Below, piece after piece: positions 34,322 to 42,842 of a stretch of DNA of 64,000 nt (positions are counted from its first letter, which is position 1; each line of letters starts with the position of its first letter). Where the stretch lies: assembly GCF_003386235.1 (NCBI RefSeq), contig NZ_QRDZ01000017.1:124001-188000 (forward strand). The letters run 5' to 3'. The notes below the pieces were generated by a model that made no database searches, was not told the origin of the DNA, and saw nothing but the letters and a program-made list of their open reading frames with translations. This stretch comes from Cohnella phaseoli. Lineage in GTDB: Bacteria; Bacillota; Bacilli; Paenibacillales; Paenibacillaceae. Made by a program: the position numbers and the translations under genes.

Positions 34322-34703
34322 GGATTGGAAAATTATTGTTGCAGCAACGTCTAATGGCCTTTGTTACGTGGGTTCTCAAAATATGCGCAAAAACTTCACA
34401 ATCCCGTTCGATTTTCACGGAACGACATTTCAACTCGACGTGTGGAAAGCGCTCAGTGAAATCCCTTACGGACAAACGAAGTCATATTCGGAAATTGCCA
34501 ATCAGATCCAAAAACCGAGAGCTGTTCGTGCTGTGGGCTCTGCTATTGGTGCGAATCCTATATTGATTACAGTTCCATGTCATCGTGTAATCGGTAAAAA
34601 CGGGGCTTTAACCGGTTATCGTGGAGGCATGGAAATGAAAACGAAACTGTTGAAACTTGAACATAATAATGCCCTTATAAGTGGAGACTTACATTATGCC
34701 TGA
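34272..34703 (+). CDS. ogt: Methylated-DNA--protein-cysteine methyltransferase, internally shortened
   Basis: I use ATG 34272 (GGAGG 9 nt upstream). The 143-residue product has the complete catalytic C-terminal domain: GTTFQLDVWKALSEIPYGQT, SYSEIA, RAVGSAIGANPILI, the acceptor-Cys motif VPCHRVIG and LTGYRGGMEMK. The N-terminal domain is abnormally short: LCYVGSQNM is followed directly by FTIPFDFHGTTFQ, so roughly 45 residues usual at this place are missing without a frameshift. The active-site half could still remove O6-alkyl groups from guanine. It overlaps the next gene start by 8 bases. Confidence 0.85.
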   Translation: MRNNIYSTIYWTHLSHEDWKIIVAATSNGLCYVGSQNMRKNFTIPFDFHGTTFQLDVWKALSEIPYGQTKSYSEIANQIQKPRAVRAVGSAIGANPILITVPCHRVIGKNGALTGYRGGMEMKTKLLKLEHNNALISGDLHYA

Positions 34704-35409
34704 GAGCCTTTCGTTAAGCGTAGATAAATTGGATTGGAACTTCATCCAGCAAATGCTGGACGAACATGGTTATGCTAAACTCCCTAATCTACTAAACAAA
34801 ACCGAATGTCAAGAGATCATCAGCACTTATGAGGAAGAAGGTCTCTTTCGAACGACTATCGACATGGCTCGGTATCGCTTTGGAATTGGGGAGTATAAAT
34901 ATTACCATGCTCCCCTTCCATCTTTGTTGCAGCAGTTGCGTGAAGGATTATATCCGGAGCTTGCTAAAACAGCGAATCGCTGGCTGGAACAATTAGGTCA
35001 CAATGCTTCTTATCCGGCAACACTGGAACAATTCCTCGATCAATGTCATCAAGAGGGACAGAACCGTCCAACCCCTCTGATTCTGAAATATGAAGCAGGG
35101 GGGTATAATTGCTTGCATCAGGATTTGTATGGGAAAGTATTCTTCCCCTTTCAGGTCGTATTCGCTCTCAATCAAAGAGAAGAGGATTTCACGGGTGGTG
35201 AATTCTTACTGGTAGAGCAGCGACCGCGGGCGCAGAGCCGTGGACATGTCATAACATTGAATCAAGGGGAAGGTCTAATTTTTCCAACAAACCATCGTCC
35301 CGTAATAGGAACGCGTGGTTATTATAGAACGACACTTAGACACGGTGTAAGCACTGTAACTACAGGTACAAGGTACAGTTTGGGGATTATTTTTCACGAT
35401 GCGAAATAG
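34696..35409 (+). CDS. 2OG-Fe(II) oxygenase (alkylation-repair-associated)
   Basis: I use ATG 34696 (GTGGAG upstream), which overlaps the ogt 3' end. The 237-residue protein has a double-stranded beta-helix oxygenase core: iron ligands His and Asp in NCLHQDLYG, a distal His in TLRHGVS, and the 2-oxoglutarate-binding Arg probably in YYRTTLRH or TGTRYS. It belongs to a group often found next to ada/ogt genes; AlkB-like oxidative dealkylation of DNA is plausible but unproven for this group. Confidence 0.82.
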   Translation: MPESLSLSVDKLDWNFIQQMLDEHGYAKLPNLLNKTECQEIISTYEEEGLFRTTIDMARYRFGIGEYKYYHAPLPSLLQQLREGLYPELAKTANRWLEQLGHNASYPATLEQFLDQCHQEGQNRPTPLILKYEAGGYNCLHQDLYGKVFFPFQVVFALNQREEDFTGGEFLLVEQRPRAQSRGHVITLNQGEGLIFPTNHRPVIGTRGYYRTTLRHGVSTVTTGTRYSLGIIFHDAK

Positions 35410-35588
35410 AAACTTATTCCTAGAATTAAGAGGTATGTGGGAAAAAACTGATGAAATAGTTCATTGAACAAGCGACGTTATGGGGGAACTCGAGTTCTCA
35501 TCTTATTGAAACTATGACAAAAGAGCAATTCGAACTATATCGTCGCAGGTATTCCCCTTTAGGATCAATCGCCACAAGGAGTAGAATG

Positions 35589-36272
35589 ATGGGAAATACA
35601 ATCAAAGAACAATTACTAGAGCTGGCGGATGAGAAGTATCAAAAGTTTTCTGCAGCTCTAATTCCGAATATTAATAATGTTATGGGCGTTCGGCTACCTG
35701 AGCTACGCAAGCTGGCCAAAAAAATTGCCCGCGAAGATTGGCGAGCTTACTTAAAACGAGCTGAGAATGAGTATTTTGAAGAAATCATGCTTCAGGGCAT
35801 GGTAATTGGTTATGTAAAAACAGATATAGATGAAATTCTGCAATATGTAGCAGAATTTGTACCTAAAATTGATAATTGGTCGGTGTGCGATAGCTTTTGT
35901 ACAGGACTGAAATTCACAAAAACGAATATGAAAAAAGTATGGGATTTTTTGCAGCCTTATCTAATTTCATCCGAAGAATATGAAATTCGCTTTGGGGTGG
36001 TCATGCTTCTCGATTTTTTTATTGAAGAAGGGTACAAAGCTCTTGCTTTGCAACTGTTGGACAATATCAAACATGATGGATATTATGTCAGAATGGCTGT
36101 TGCATGGGCAATTTCGATCTATTATGTGAAGTTTCCCGAACACACTTTGGCATATTTAAGAAGCAATTCTCTGTGCGATTTTACATTCAACAAAGCTCTG
36201 CAAAAAATAACCGAATCTTATCGTGTGGATCAAGAAACCAAAAAATTGATTCGCAGCATGAAACGAAAATAA
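35589..36272 (+). CDS. DNA alkylation repair protein, AlkD-like
   Basis: I use ATG 35589 (AAGGAG 7 nt upstream at 35576-35581); the frame is open to 35514 without a ribosome site. The 227-residue all-helical product consists of HEAT-like repeats: IPNINNVMGVRLPELRKLAKKI, EEIMLQGMVIGYVKT, IDNWSVCDSFCTGLKFT, EIRFGVVMLLDFFI and VRMAVAWAISIYYVKFPEHT. The conserved Trp/Asp (NWSVCDS) and the WAIS...FP segment are those of AlkD/DNA_alkylation glycosylases, which excise positively charged alkylated bases. It ends the alkylation-repair cluster. Confidence 0.88.
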   Translation: MGNTIKEQLLELADEKYQKFSAALIPNINNVMGVRLPELRKLAKKIAREDWRAYLKRAENEYFEEIMLQGMVIGYVKTDIDEILQYVAEFVPKIDNWSVCDSFCTGLKFTKTNMKKVWDFLQPYLISSEEYEIRFGVVMLLDFFIEEGYKALALQLLDNIKHDGYYVRMAVAWAISIYYVKFPEHTLAYLRSNSLCDFTFNKALQKITESYRVDQETKKLIRSMKRK

Positions 36273-36290
36273 ATAAACATTAATTCTATC

Positions 36291-36341
36291 AAACAGTGAC
36301 AGTTTAGGACTTTATTTTCTCGTCCTTAGCTGTCGCTGTTT
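36291..36341 (+). terminator. Long hairpin after the AlkD gene
   Basis: AAACAGTGACAG (36291-36302) pairs with CTGTCGCTGTTT (36330-36341, one mismatch), with an inner AGGAC/GTCCT stem. It is the probable terminator of the repair genes. The remaining gap to 36486 shows nothing else I recognise. Confidence 0.7.
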
Positions 36342-36486
36342 CAATTTCTAGGGTCAGTCAAGCTTCCTAGATACGGCATAAAATAATCAGATTGTAGCCA
36401 AAAATGGCTTTGCTTACAGCTACCGGCAACTTCAAGACTCAGATTGTATCAATAATATGCAATTCGGCTTGTAATGACTTTATATA

Positions 36487-36516
36487 CATTTACAAATATA
36501 TATACGATGGTGTATA
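36487..36516 (+). promoter_or_regulatory. Promoter of arsR-type gene with imperfect inverted repeat
   Basis: TTTACA (36487-36492), 18 bp, TATATT (36511-36516). The spacer and -10 contain an imperfect palindrome ATATATATAC...GTGTATATT, a plausible operator for the encoded ArsR-type repressor. The start point (about 36523) would fall at the ATG at 36525, so the transcript may be leaderless. Confidence 0.55.
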
Positions 36517-36524
36517 TTTAGATC

Positions 36525-36860
36525 ATGACAACAGCAAACTTGCAGTTAACGTTACTTACTCTTGCCGAACCCAATCGATTTAACATCGTTGAGTTGCTAA
36601 GAAATGGACCCAAATCGGTAGGGGAAATTGTCCAAGCGCTAGGCATCAGCCAGCCGCACGTTTCCCGTCATTTGCGCATCTTGAGCGAAGCCGGGATGGT
36701 ACGCTCGCGCAGCAAAGCACAGCTGCGAATATACAGCCTCGAGGCTGGGCCGTTCCAGGAGCTGGATGAATGGTTTGATTCCTTCAGCATTCTATGGGAA
36801 GAGCGTCTCGACAATTTCGAGGAGTATATGCTGGACTACAAGAAGAAGGAGGACTTATGA
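36525..36860 (+). CDS. ArsR/SmtB-type winged-helix regulator
   Basis: A 111-residue regulator with the ArsR HTH (NRFNIVELLRNGPKSVGEIVQALGISQPHVSRHLRILSEAGMVRSR). It lacks the metal-binding Cys motif of true arsenic sensors and resembles the group that is paired with SRPBCC/AHSA1 proteins. Indeed an SRPBCC fragment follows at 36963. No ribosome site precedes the ATG. Its stop (TGA at 36858) overlaps an ATG of a 43-codon frame in the ATGA arrangement, showing the downstream gene was translationally coupled. Confidence 0.88.
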   Translation: MTTANLQLTLLTLAEPNRFNIVELLRNGPKSVGEIVQALGISQPHVSRHLRILSEAGMVRSRSKAQLRIYSLEAGPFQELDEWFDSFSILWEERLDNFEEYMLDYKKKEDL

Positions 36861-36988
36861 CAGGCATCAACAGTTTTGTCGCAAGTTACATGCTGAATAA
36901 TTGCGACATCTGGAACAAGAGACCGGATTCGCTTGAACACTACTTAAAAAGGATGAATGCAGATGAAAAGCAAAACAACTATTCGTAA
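36857..36988 (+). CDS. Small coupled open frame (43 codons)
   Basis: The ATG at 36857 overlaps the arsR stop as ATGA and is preceded by AGGAGG, so translation is likely. The product (MTGINSFVASYMLNNC...) matches nothing I know. It overlaps the start of the SRPBCC fragment and may be a remnant of a coupled partner gene or a leader frame. Confidence 0.35.
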   Translation: MTGINSFVASYMLNNCDIWNKRPDSLEHYLKRMNADEKQNNYS

Positions 36989-37265
36989 AAATCGCGATCG
37001 CAGGGAGCTCATTGTCGAGCGCAACGTTGCGTTGCCTGCCCAAATGGCTTGGGAAGGATGGACCGAGCCAAAACATATTACAAAATGGTGGGGGCCAAAG
37101 GGCTGGACGACAACCGTTTACGAGATGGACGTGCGGCCAGGCGGAGTGTGGCGGTATAGCCTTCAAGCAAATGACAATAGCGGCGAGAAGGTCTATTGCA
37201 GAGCTACATACGAAGAAGGTATATCTCGGGGCGAAGCAATGCGAGGATCGTCAAGCCTTCGATGA
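36963..37265 (+). pseudogene. SRPBCC/AHSA1 protein, 3' truncated
   Basis: The frame encodes the first two thirds of an AHSA1-type START-fold domain: LIVERNVALPAQMAWEGWTE, HITKWWGPKGWTT, and VRPGGVWRYSLQ, through CRATYEE. After about 37216 the similarity stops and about 15 unrelated residues lead to a stop. Family members are about 140-160 residues; here only about 85 are genuine. The sequence beyond the break is a TetR remnant on the other strand, so a deletion or recombination joined two unrelated genes tail to tail. Confidence 0.7.
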
Positions 37266-37475
37266 CCGCGGCCAGTCTAAGCGTTTCGAGTTCTATGTCT
37301 ATCGATGGGGGAAGAAGCTCCGCAATAGTTAGAAGATCGAGGACAGTTCTAGTCAGGTGGTGTAGTTCATCTGTGAGCTCGTCTTTTTTAGTCTGTAACG
37401 TCGAACTTGTGAGGGGACGGATGGCGAATACCCACCAGACGCCGGTTGACGTTCGTTTTTCTGTAGACGATTGTT
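37204..37475 (-). pseudogene. C-terminal relic of a TetR-family regulator
   Basis: On the minus strand, frame ending with TAG at 37206-37204, the translation includes RTSTGVWWVFAIRPLTSS, KKDELTDELHHLTRTVLDLL and IDIELETLRLAAVIEGLTIL followed by ALLRPE, the typical C-terminal ligand domain of BetI/TetR_C_6-type regulators. No HTH or start codon is present upstream; the kinase gene ends at 37488. This is the 3' end of a lost tetR gene, cut at about 37217-37224 where the SRPBCC fragment begins. Confidence 0.6.
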
Positions 37476-37487
37476 GACCGGTAAAGA

Positions 37488-39275
37488 TTAGATCAATAAG
37501 GGAATTTTGACCGTAACGACGGTTCCGCTGTCAGGTTTGCTGACAATCGTGACTCCATAGGGAAAACCATAGTAGAGTTGTAGTCTAGAATCTATATTTT
37601 TTATGGCATAGCCTTCACTGCGATCGCCGTAGATTTCGGCTATTTTGCCCTGGTCCATCCCTTTGCCGTTATCGGAAATGGAAAATACAATCACGTCGTT
37701 TGTTTTCTCCGCCTTCAGTTCGATAACCGGTTCGCGGTCCAGGACGCAGTCGAATCCGTGGAAGATGGCGTTCTCGACGAAGGGCTGAAGAATTAACTTC
37801 GGCGTGCGGAAGTCGTAAATTTCCGGATCGATTTGCTGCACGAATTGGTATTTTTCGTTAAACCTAATTTTTATGATTTCGATGTAATTATTCGTATGGC
37901 GCAACTCATTCGCGATGGGGATAATATCCATCCCTTTGCTCAGAGTTAGCTTGTAAAAATCCGTCAAATGAAAGATAGCTTTGCTGATCTCATGTGCTTC
38001 AATGCCGTGAGCCATAGAATGGACTGCTGAAAGCGTATTATATAACAGGTGAGGTTTAATTTGCTCCTGAAGCGCTTTGAGCTCAAGCAAATACTTCTCT
38101 TTTTCCGTTTCATGAACTTGTGCGATCAAATTTTTGGTTCTCATAACCATACGAAGGAACACATGGTTCATTTGACCGATTTCATCCGAGCCGCTGATGC
38201 CAGTCGTAATCTCAAAATCCCCTTTGCCGACGCGTACCATGGCAGCGCTGAGAATTTGAATTCTTTTGGTCACGATTCTCACGTACAAAATGGTAATTAT
38301 TAAGGCCAACACAAGGGACAAGGCAGCGATCAGGGCTGTATAGTTGCGGATATATCCGGTTTTGCTGACAATTTCATCGAAGGAAACGATGTTGATCAGT
38401 GTCCAGCCCGTTCCTTCATTCTTGTGATAGAAAACGGTGTTGTTGCTCGCAGGGAGGTCTGTCTGGTAATATCCGTTATTACCGTTTAATGCGGACCGCA
38501 AATATTCGAACTCATTGGCGTTTCCGGTCACTAATTCTTGCTCGGAGCTATATAAAATAACCCCTTCCGAATTCGCGAGGATAAACTTGCTTTTCCCCTT
38601 GACGGTCATACGCTCCAGAATTTCAAAAAGACTCTCGATTTTGAACTCAAGCCTTACAATCGCCAATATGCTGCCGTCGTTGCTGTCTCGTATCGGCATG
38701 TAGGAGGAAATCCAATAACTTTCGACACCCCTAACGTTCTGTTTGTAGGCCTTGCTCCACTTCAGCGAGTTGCGAATCTCAATCGGATATTCCTCGAACC
38801 AGTCATTCGACGTGAGCTGCTCTTGACTGAAGAAAATATCCTGATCGGGTTCGAGGGTGCTGTTGATCAAGTAGATCTTGAATTTCGGATTGTAATCGTA
38901 AGGAAGCAGCATGGTATAGATATGGTCGTAAATATTCATCTTCGCCTTATAGAAATCAATCGGATTGTCATATGCGTGTTGCCCGTCCGAAAGAAGCTTA
39001 ATGAATGGGTTGTCGATATATAAGCTGTTCAGGACGCGGTTATAATTTTTGAGCGTGTATTCGATATTTTTGGCGGTGGCGGCCAATTGCAGCAAATTGT
39101 TCTCCGATGTCTCCGCTTTGACGAATTCGCTGGATTTCGAATAGGTGAAATAGCTGATCGTGAAAATAAAGAAAAACAATACGCACACGAAAAACATCAA
39201 AAGCTTGTATTTTAAAGCGATGTTATTCAGAAAGAACGTCACGACACGGAAGCCTGCAGCGAGTTTTTTCATCAT
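37488..39275 (-). CDS. Sensor histidine kinase, YesM-type
   Basis: A 595-residue membrane kinase. Helix 1 is near residues 26-48 (LMFFVCVLFFFIFTISYF), followed by a large dCache-like extracytoplasmic domain (about 50-300), helix 2 (YTALIAALSLVLALIITILYV), a HAMP linker and the His_kinase box EQIKPHLLYNTLSAVHSMA with the phospho-acceptor His. The ATPase N box is LILQPFVENAIFHG. It overlaps the response-regulator gene upstream by 4 bases. With that regulator it probably controls the divergent importer and glycan genes starting at 41031. Confidence 0.92.
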   Translation of the reverse strand: MMKKLAAGFRVVTFFLNNIALKYKLLMFFVCVLFFFIFTISYFTYSKSSEFVKAETSENNLLQLAATAKNIEYTLKNYNRVLNSLYIDNPFIKLLSDGQHAYDNPIDFYKAKMNIYDHIYTMLLPYDYNPKFKIYLINSTLEPDQDIFFSQEQLTSNDWFEEYPIEIRNSLKWSKAYKQNVRGVESYWISSYMPIRDSNDGSILAIVRLEFKIESLFEILERMTVKGKSKFILANSEGVILYSSEQELVTGNANEFEYLRSALNGNNGYYQTDLPASNNTVFYHKNEGTGWTLINIVSFDEIVSKTGYIRNYTALIAALSLVLALIITILYVRIVTKRIQILSAAMVRVGKGDFEITTGISGSDEIGQMNHVFLRMVMRTKNLIAQVHETEKEKYLLELKALQEQIKPHLLYNTLSAVHSMAHGIEAHEISKAIFHLTDFYKLTLSKGMDIIPIANELRHTNNYIEIIKIRFNEKYQFVQQIDPEIYDFRTPKLILQPFVENAIFHGFDCVLDREPVIELKAEKTNDVIVFSISDNGKGMDQGKIAEIYGDRSEGYAIKNIDSRLQLYYGFPYGVTIVSKPDSGTVVTVKIPLLI

Positions 39276-40873
39276 CCTTTTGCCCGAAATTCTTTCGGAG
39301 TGATTCCGACATGATTTTTGAATAAAGACGAAAAATATGTGATGTTGGAATAGCCGACCCGTTGGGACACTTCGTAAATCTTGATAGTATCGTCTTGCAG
39401 AAGTTCCATCGCTTTTTTGATCCGTATGCCGGTGAGATACTGGATGATGGTTTCGTTAGTTTCGTTTTTGAATAAAGTCGTCGCATAGCTGGGCGACAGA
39501 TACACTTCGGCCGCGATCTCCTCCACGGATATTTCTTCGGAATAACGGTTCTCGACCGTTTTTTTGATCGTTTCGATGATCCGGGCGTGTTTGGTTCGGA
39601 ACGTATCGGAGATGACGCTGAAGATGTTATCGAACGCTTGTTTGATGTAGTCCGACAGAACGGACAGATGGTCGCAGGTCAGAATTCGTTCATAGACGGA
39701 AATATCATTGAAATGTTCGGTTATGTTTTTATTGAAATCGTTCAATGAGATCAGCGCTTTGCTTAACAGCTCGATGCACACGTTTCTTACGTATACGACG
39801 GAAAATCTTCTGTTCTCTCTTAATCTATGAAACAATTCATCGATAAGCTGCAAGACTTTGTCTTTATCGACCGCCTTCACCGCGCTCAAGATTTTTGAAA
39901 AATATAAGTCTTTGTCCGGCAAAGTTCCCAAGTCCGGCTCGGCGATGGCGTCGTAATAAATCACATGGTTCTGGCCGTAGAAAAACTTATAGTTCAAAGC
40001 CTCGAGCGCCTTCTTGTAATGATCGGGAATCAGACCGGCGTTGTTCGCCAGTCCGCCCATGCTCAAGGTAACGTTCATTTTGGCATTCATATTGATGTTA
40101 ATTTTTATTTTTTCGGATAGCGCTGTAAAAAATGTGGAGCTTTGCTCCTCGTCGTCGTGAAGGAGGATGACATATTGGCCTTCTTTGTTGCGGAAGATGA
40201 AGGCGCGGTCAGGGTCGGGCACAATTTCGGAGATGCAATTCAGTATGCTGGAATCGAGCAATTGCTTGCTGTATTCATTAAAGGAGCTTGTCCCGTCCGC
40301 ATAGTTATCCATGTCAGCAACGATGATATACGTATAGAGGTATAACTGTATCCCCAGGAAAAGCGCCTTTTCTCGTATGATTTCTTCATCCGGATAAACG
40401 CCATGAACCCAGTCCTTGTAAAACCTTTCCTTCAGTAAAGGCAGACTTTCCGCCAATTGATGCCGAAATCTTTCCTTCTCATACTTTTGCGATTTCTCCG
40501 CCACGCAACCCTCTACGGTTCTCGCAAGCAAGTGCGACAGCTCCTCCAGGTTGATCGGCTTTGTGAGATATTCCACGATTCGGAAATCGATGCCGGCCTT
40601 GGCATATTCAAAGTCTTGATAGCCCGACATAAAGATCAATTTGGTTTCCGGATACGTTTTCTTAATTTCATTGGAAAGTGCGATTCCGTCCATAATGGGC
40701 ATTTTGATATCCGTCAGAACAATGTCGGGTTGTTGGTCGCGGAAAATTTCCCATGCAGTGTTGCCGTTATCCGCCACGCCGACGAGTTCAATGCCGAGCT
40801 GGTTCCAATGGATGCCTGATCTAAGCATTTCCCGGTCCAGCTTTTCGTCTTCCGCCATTAGTAGTTTGATCAT
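39272..40873 (-). CDS. AraC-type response regulator, YesN-type
   Basis: A 533-residue regulator. Receiver residues 1-120 include Glu-8/Asp-9, phospho-acceptor Asp-55 (IVLTDIKMP) and the Lys in YLTKPIN. A long middle segment follows, then the AraC-type double HTH at the C-terminus (ISVEEIAAEVYLSPSYATTLFKNETNETI and KIYEVSQRVGYSNITYFSSLFKNHVGITPKEFR). It is coupled to the kinase downstream (4-base overlap) and divergent from the binding-protein gene, with 157 bp between them for shared control. Confidence 0.93.
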   Translation of the reverse strand: MIKLLMAEDEKLDREMLRSGIHWNQLGIELVGVADNGNTAWEIFRDQQPDIVLTDIKMPIMDGIALSNEIKKTYPETKLIFMSGYQDFEYAKAGIDFRIVEYLTKPINLEELSHLLARTVEGCVAEKSQKYEKERFRHQLAESLPLLKERFYKDWVHGVYPDEEIIREKALFLGIQLYLYTYIIVADMDNYADGTSSFNEYSKQLLDSSILNCISEIVPDPDRAFIFRNKEGQYVILLHDDEEQSSTFFTALSEKIKININMNAKMNVTLSMGGLANNAGLIPDHYKKALEALNYKFFYGQNHVIYYDAIAEPDLGTLPDKDLYFSKILSAVKAVDKDKVLQLIDELFHRLRENRRFSVVYVRNVCIELLSKALISLNDFNKNITEHFNDISVYERILTCDHLSVLSDYIKQAFDNIFSVISDTFRTKHARIIETIKKTVENRYSEEISVEEIAAEVYLSPSYATTLFKNETNETIIQYLTGIRIKKAMELLQDDTIKIYEVSQRVGYSNITYFSSLFKNHVGITPKEFRAKG

Positions 40874-41030
40874 TGTATCACCCTGGTTTGATTATATAAG
40901 AGCGTATACGGACCGGACAATCGGATTTCGAAACCTTTAAGAAATGTGAAACAATTCGGGGAAAAGTTAAATTGAAGAGCAGAAGCCGGTCATTTATAGT
41001 CAAGCTATTACGATAACAGGAGGTACTTTC

Positions 41031-42743
41031 ATGAAGCTAAGGCCTACATCCAAATCCTGCTTGATCCTGAGTGCTGCCGTTTTACTGCTGCTCGCGACCG
41101 GCTGTCAGACGGGCGGCAGCCGGCAAAGCGGCGAATCCCCAAGCGAGGCGAGCACCGATCCCGCCGCAACCCAAACGCAGCAAGAAGGTTCCGCCAAATC
41201 GCCGGTCACCTTGACCACGTTTTTTAATGTCGCGGAAAATAGTTCGATCCCTTGGAATTGGGGGAAGGACCCCGTGTCACAGGAGATTACCAAAAGAACC
41301 GGCGTGACGATCGAGCCGGTATTCGGAGACAACGACAGCCAGAAGCTGAAGCTTATGCTGGCCTCTGGCGAGAAGCTGCCGGATATTCTGGTGTACGTGA
41401 ATCCGACGACTCAACTGTATAAAGACCTGGTCGATGGCGATTATGTGTATGCCCTCAGCGACTTGATCGAAAAATACGACCCGGGGATGAAAGACATGCT
41501 GATGAAAGGCGAACTGGAATTTAATCAGGAGGACGACGGCAAGTTATATTACCTGGTATCCAATATTTTTGGCTACGACGAGCTTAAAGACCCAAGATTG
41601 TCGGCCACGGGGCAGTGGGCCATCCGGGAAGATTTGCACAAAAGTCTTGGAAGCCCTTCCATGAAAACCCCGGAGGAATTGATGCAGGTGCTCGAACAGG
41701 CAAAAGCCAAGTTTCCGAACATGAAGTACCCGCTCTTCCTGCCCGAGCTTTTCCTATACAGCAATCCTTGGCCGATCTATCAAAGCTTTGGCGGACACAG
41801 TACCATCGATGGCAAATATTACGACGAGAAAAACAAAACGGTAGGCTACTGGTATGAGGATGAAATCGGCAAGAAGTCGCTCAAATATTTGAATCAGTTG
41901 TATGCCAAAGGCTTGATCAACCCTGAGGCCTTCACGCTTAAGGATTGGTCGCTTCCGCTTAATACAGGAGACGTATTCCTTCTGGGAATCTGGAATTACT
42001 TCGCCATCTCGGGGGCGAACGGCAGCCTGCAGAAGATCGACCCGGAGATGTCTTATACGCCAGTCGAACCTGTCATCGCGAATGGCGTCGACAATTATGA
42101 AGTGCCGATCTGGTACTCCACCAAGAGCGGAAGAACCGCGATGATCACCAAAGACGCCAAAGATCCGGCCAAAGCTCTGGAATACCTTAAATTCATGATC
42201 AGCGATGAAGGCCAGAAGCTGGCTCTCTATGGCTTGGAAGGCGTCACCTACAACATGGAAAAGGACGAAAGCGGCGAGTATCCGGTATTTGCAGACGAGG
42301 TTGGAAAATTGTTCAGCACGGATTTCACCAAGATGGTGAATACGTATGGCGTGTACAACTACTACAATTACGCATGGATCATTAAAAACAAGTATGACAA
42401 TGCGGTCGTGTATGCCAATACCAAGAAAGATCCGCTTGCCCAAAAAACCAGGAACTTCTACCAAAAGTACAAAGTCGGCTTAAAATCCGAATACCTAACG
42501 AATGCCATCTTTATCAAGCCCGGTTCGGACGAAGCTAATATCGAAATCAAGCTGAGCGATGTCGTCAAGAAGTACATTTTCCAGACGATAACGGCCAAAT
42601 CGGATGAACAATTCGAGAGTCTGTACGCCGAGTTCATGGGCAAAACGCAGGAAGTCGGCATCGACAAATTAAAAGCCTATTATGCGACAGAGGCCGGCAA
42701 GTATGCGGAGAGGCTGGCGGCAAACGGCGTAGTCCTGGAATAA
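41031..42743 (+). CDS. Lipoprotein sugar-binding protein, LplA-type
   Basis: A 570-residue extracellular solute-binding protein. The lipobox ATGCQT puts the lipid on Cys-25; a Ser/Glu/Ala-rich tether follows. The large size and the sequence (TGVTIEPVFGDNDSQKLKLMLASGEKLPDI) are typical of LplA/YtcQ-type binding proteins that partner LplB and YtcP-type permeases, which follow. AGGAGG is just upstream. The preference is for complex plant or microbial oligosaccharides. A hairpin in the gap before the first permease probably favours its expression. Confidence 0.94.
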   Translation: MKLRPTSKSCLILSAAVLLLLATGCQTGGSRQSGESPSEASTDPAATQTQQEGSAKSPVTLTTFFNVAENSSIPWNWGKDPVSQEITKRTGVTIEPVFGDNDSQKLKLMLASGEKLPDILVYVNPTTQLYKDLVDGDYVYALSDLIEKYDPGMKDMLMKGELEFNQEDDGKLYYLVSNIFGYDELKDPRLSATGQWAIREDLHKSLGSPSMKTPEELMQVLEQAKAKFPNMKYPLFLPELFLYSNPWPIYQSFGGHSTIDGKYYDEKNKTVGYWYEDEIGKKSLKYLNQLYAKGLINPEAFTLKDWSLPLNTGDVFLLGIWNYFAISGANGSLQKIDPEMSYTPVEPVIANGVDNYEVPIWYSTKSGRTAMITKDAKDPAKALEYLKFMISDEGQKLALYGLEGVTYNMEKDESGEYPVFADEVGKLFSTDFTKMVNTYGVYNYYNYAWIIKNKYDNAVVYANTKKDPLAQKTRNFYQKYKVGLKSEYLTNAIFIKPGSDEANIEIKLSDVVKKYIFQTITAKSDEQFESLYAEFMGKTQEVGIDKLKAYYATEAGKYAERLAANGVVLE

Positions 42744-42782
42744 CTTCAACTCGTTCAACCCGTTTAGATTAAGAGGTCATAG

Positions 42783-42817
42783 AGGCTTTCCGTCCGGATC
42801 ACCCATGCGGAAAGCCT
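42783..42817 (+). terminator. Intercistronic hairpin after the binding-protein gene
   Basis: AGGCTTTCCG (42783-42792) pairs perfectly with CGGAAAGCCT (42808-42817); TTATTT follows. It would attenuate or protect the mRNA between the binding protein and the permeases, as at 14570. Confidence 0.7.
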
Positions 42818-42842
42818 TTATTTCCTCAAGATTTGGAGCTAA

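Noticed and set aside
41754..42464. 236-codon minus-strand frame opposite the LplA-type gene
   Set aside because: Antisense to a clear lipoprotein gene; hydrophobic Ile/Val-rich shadow with no family pattern.
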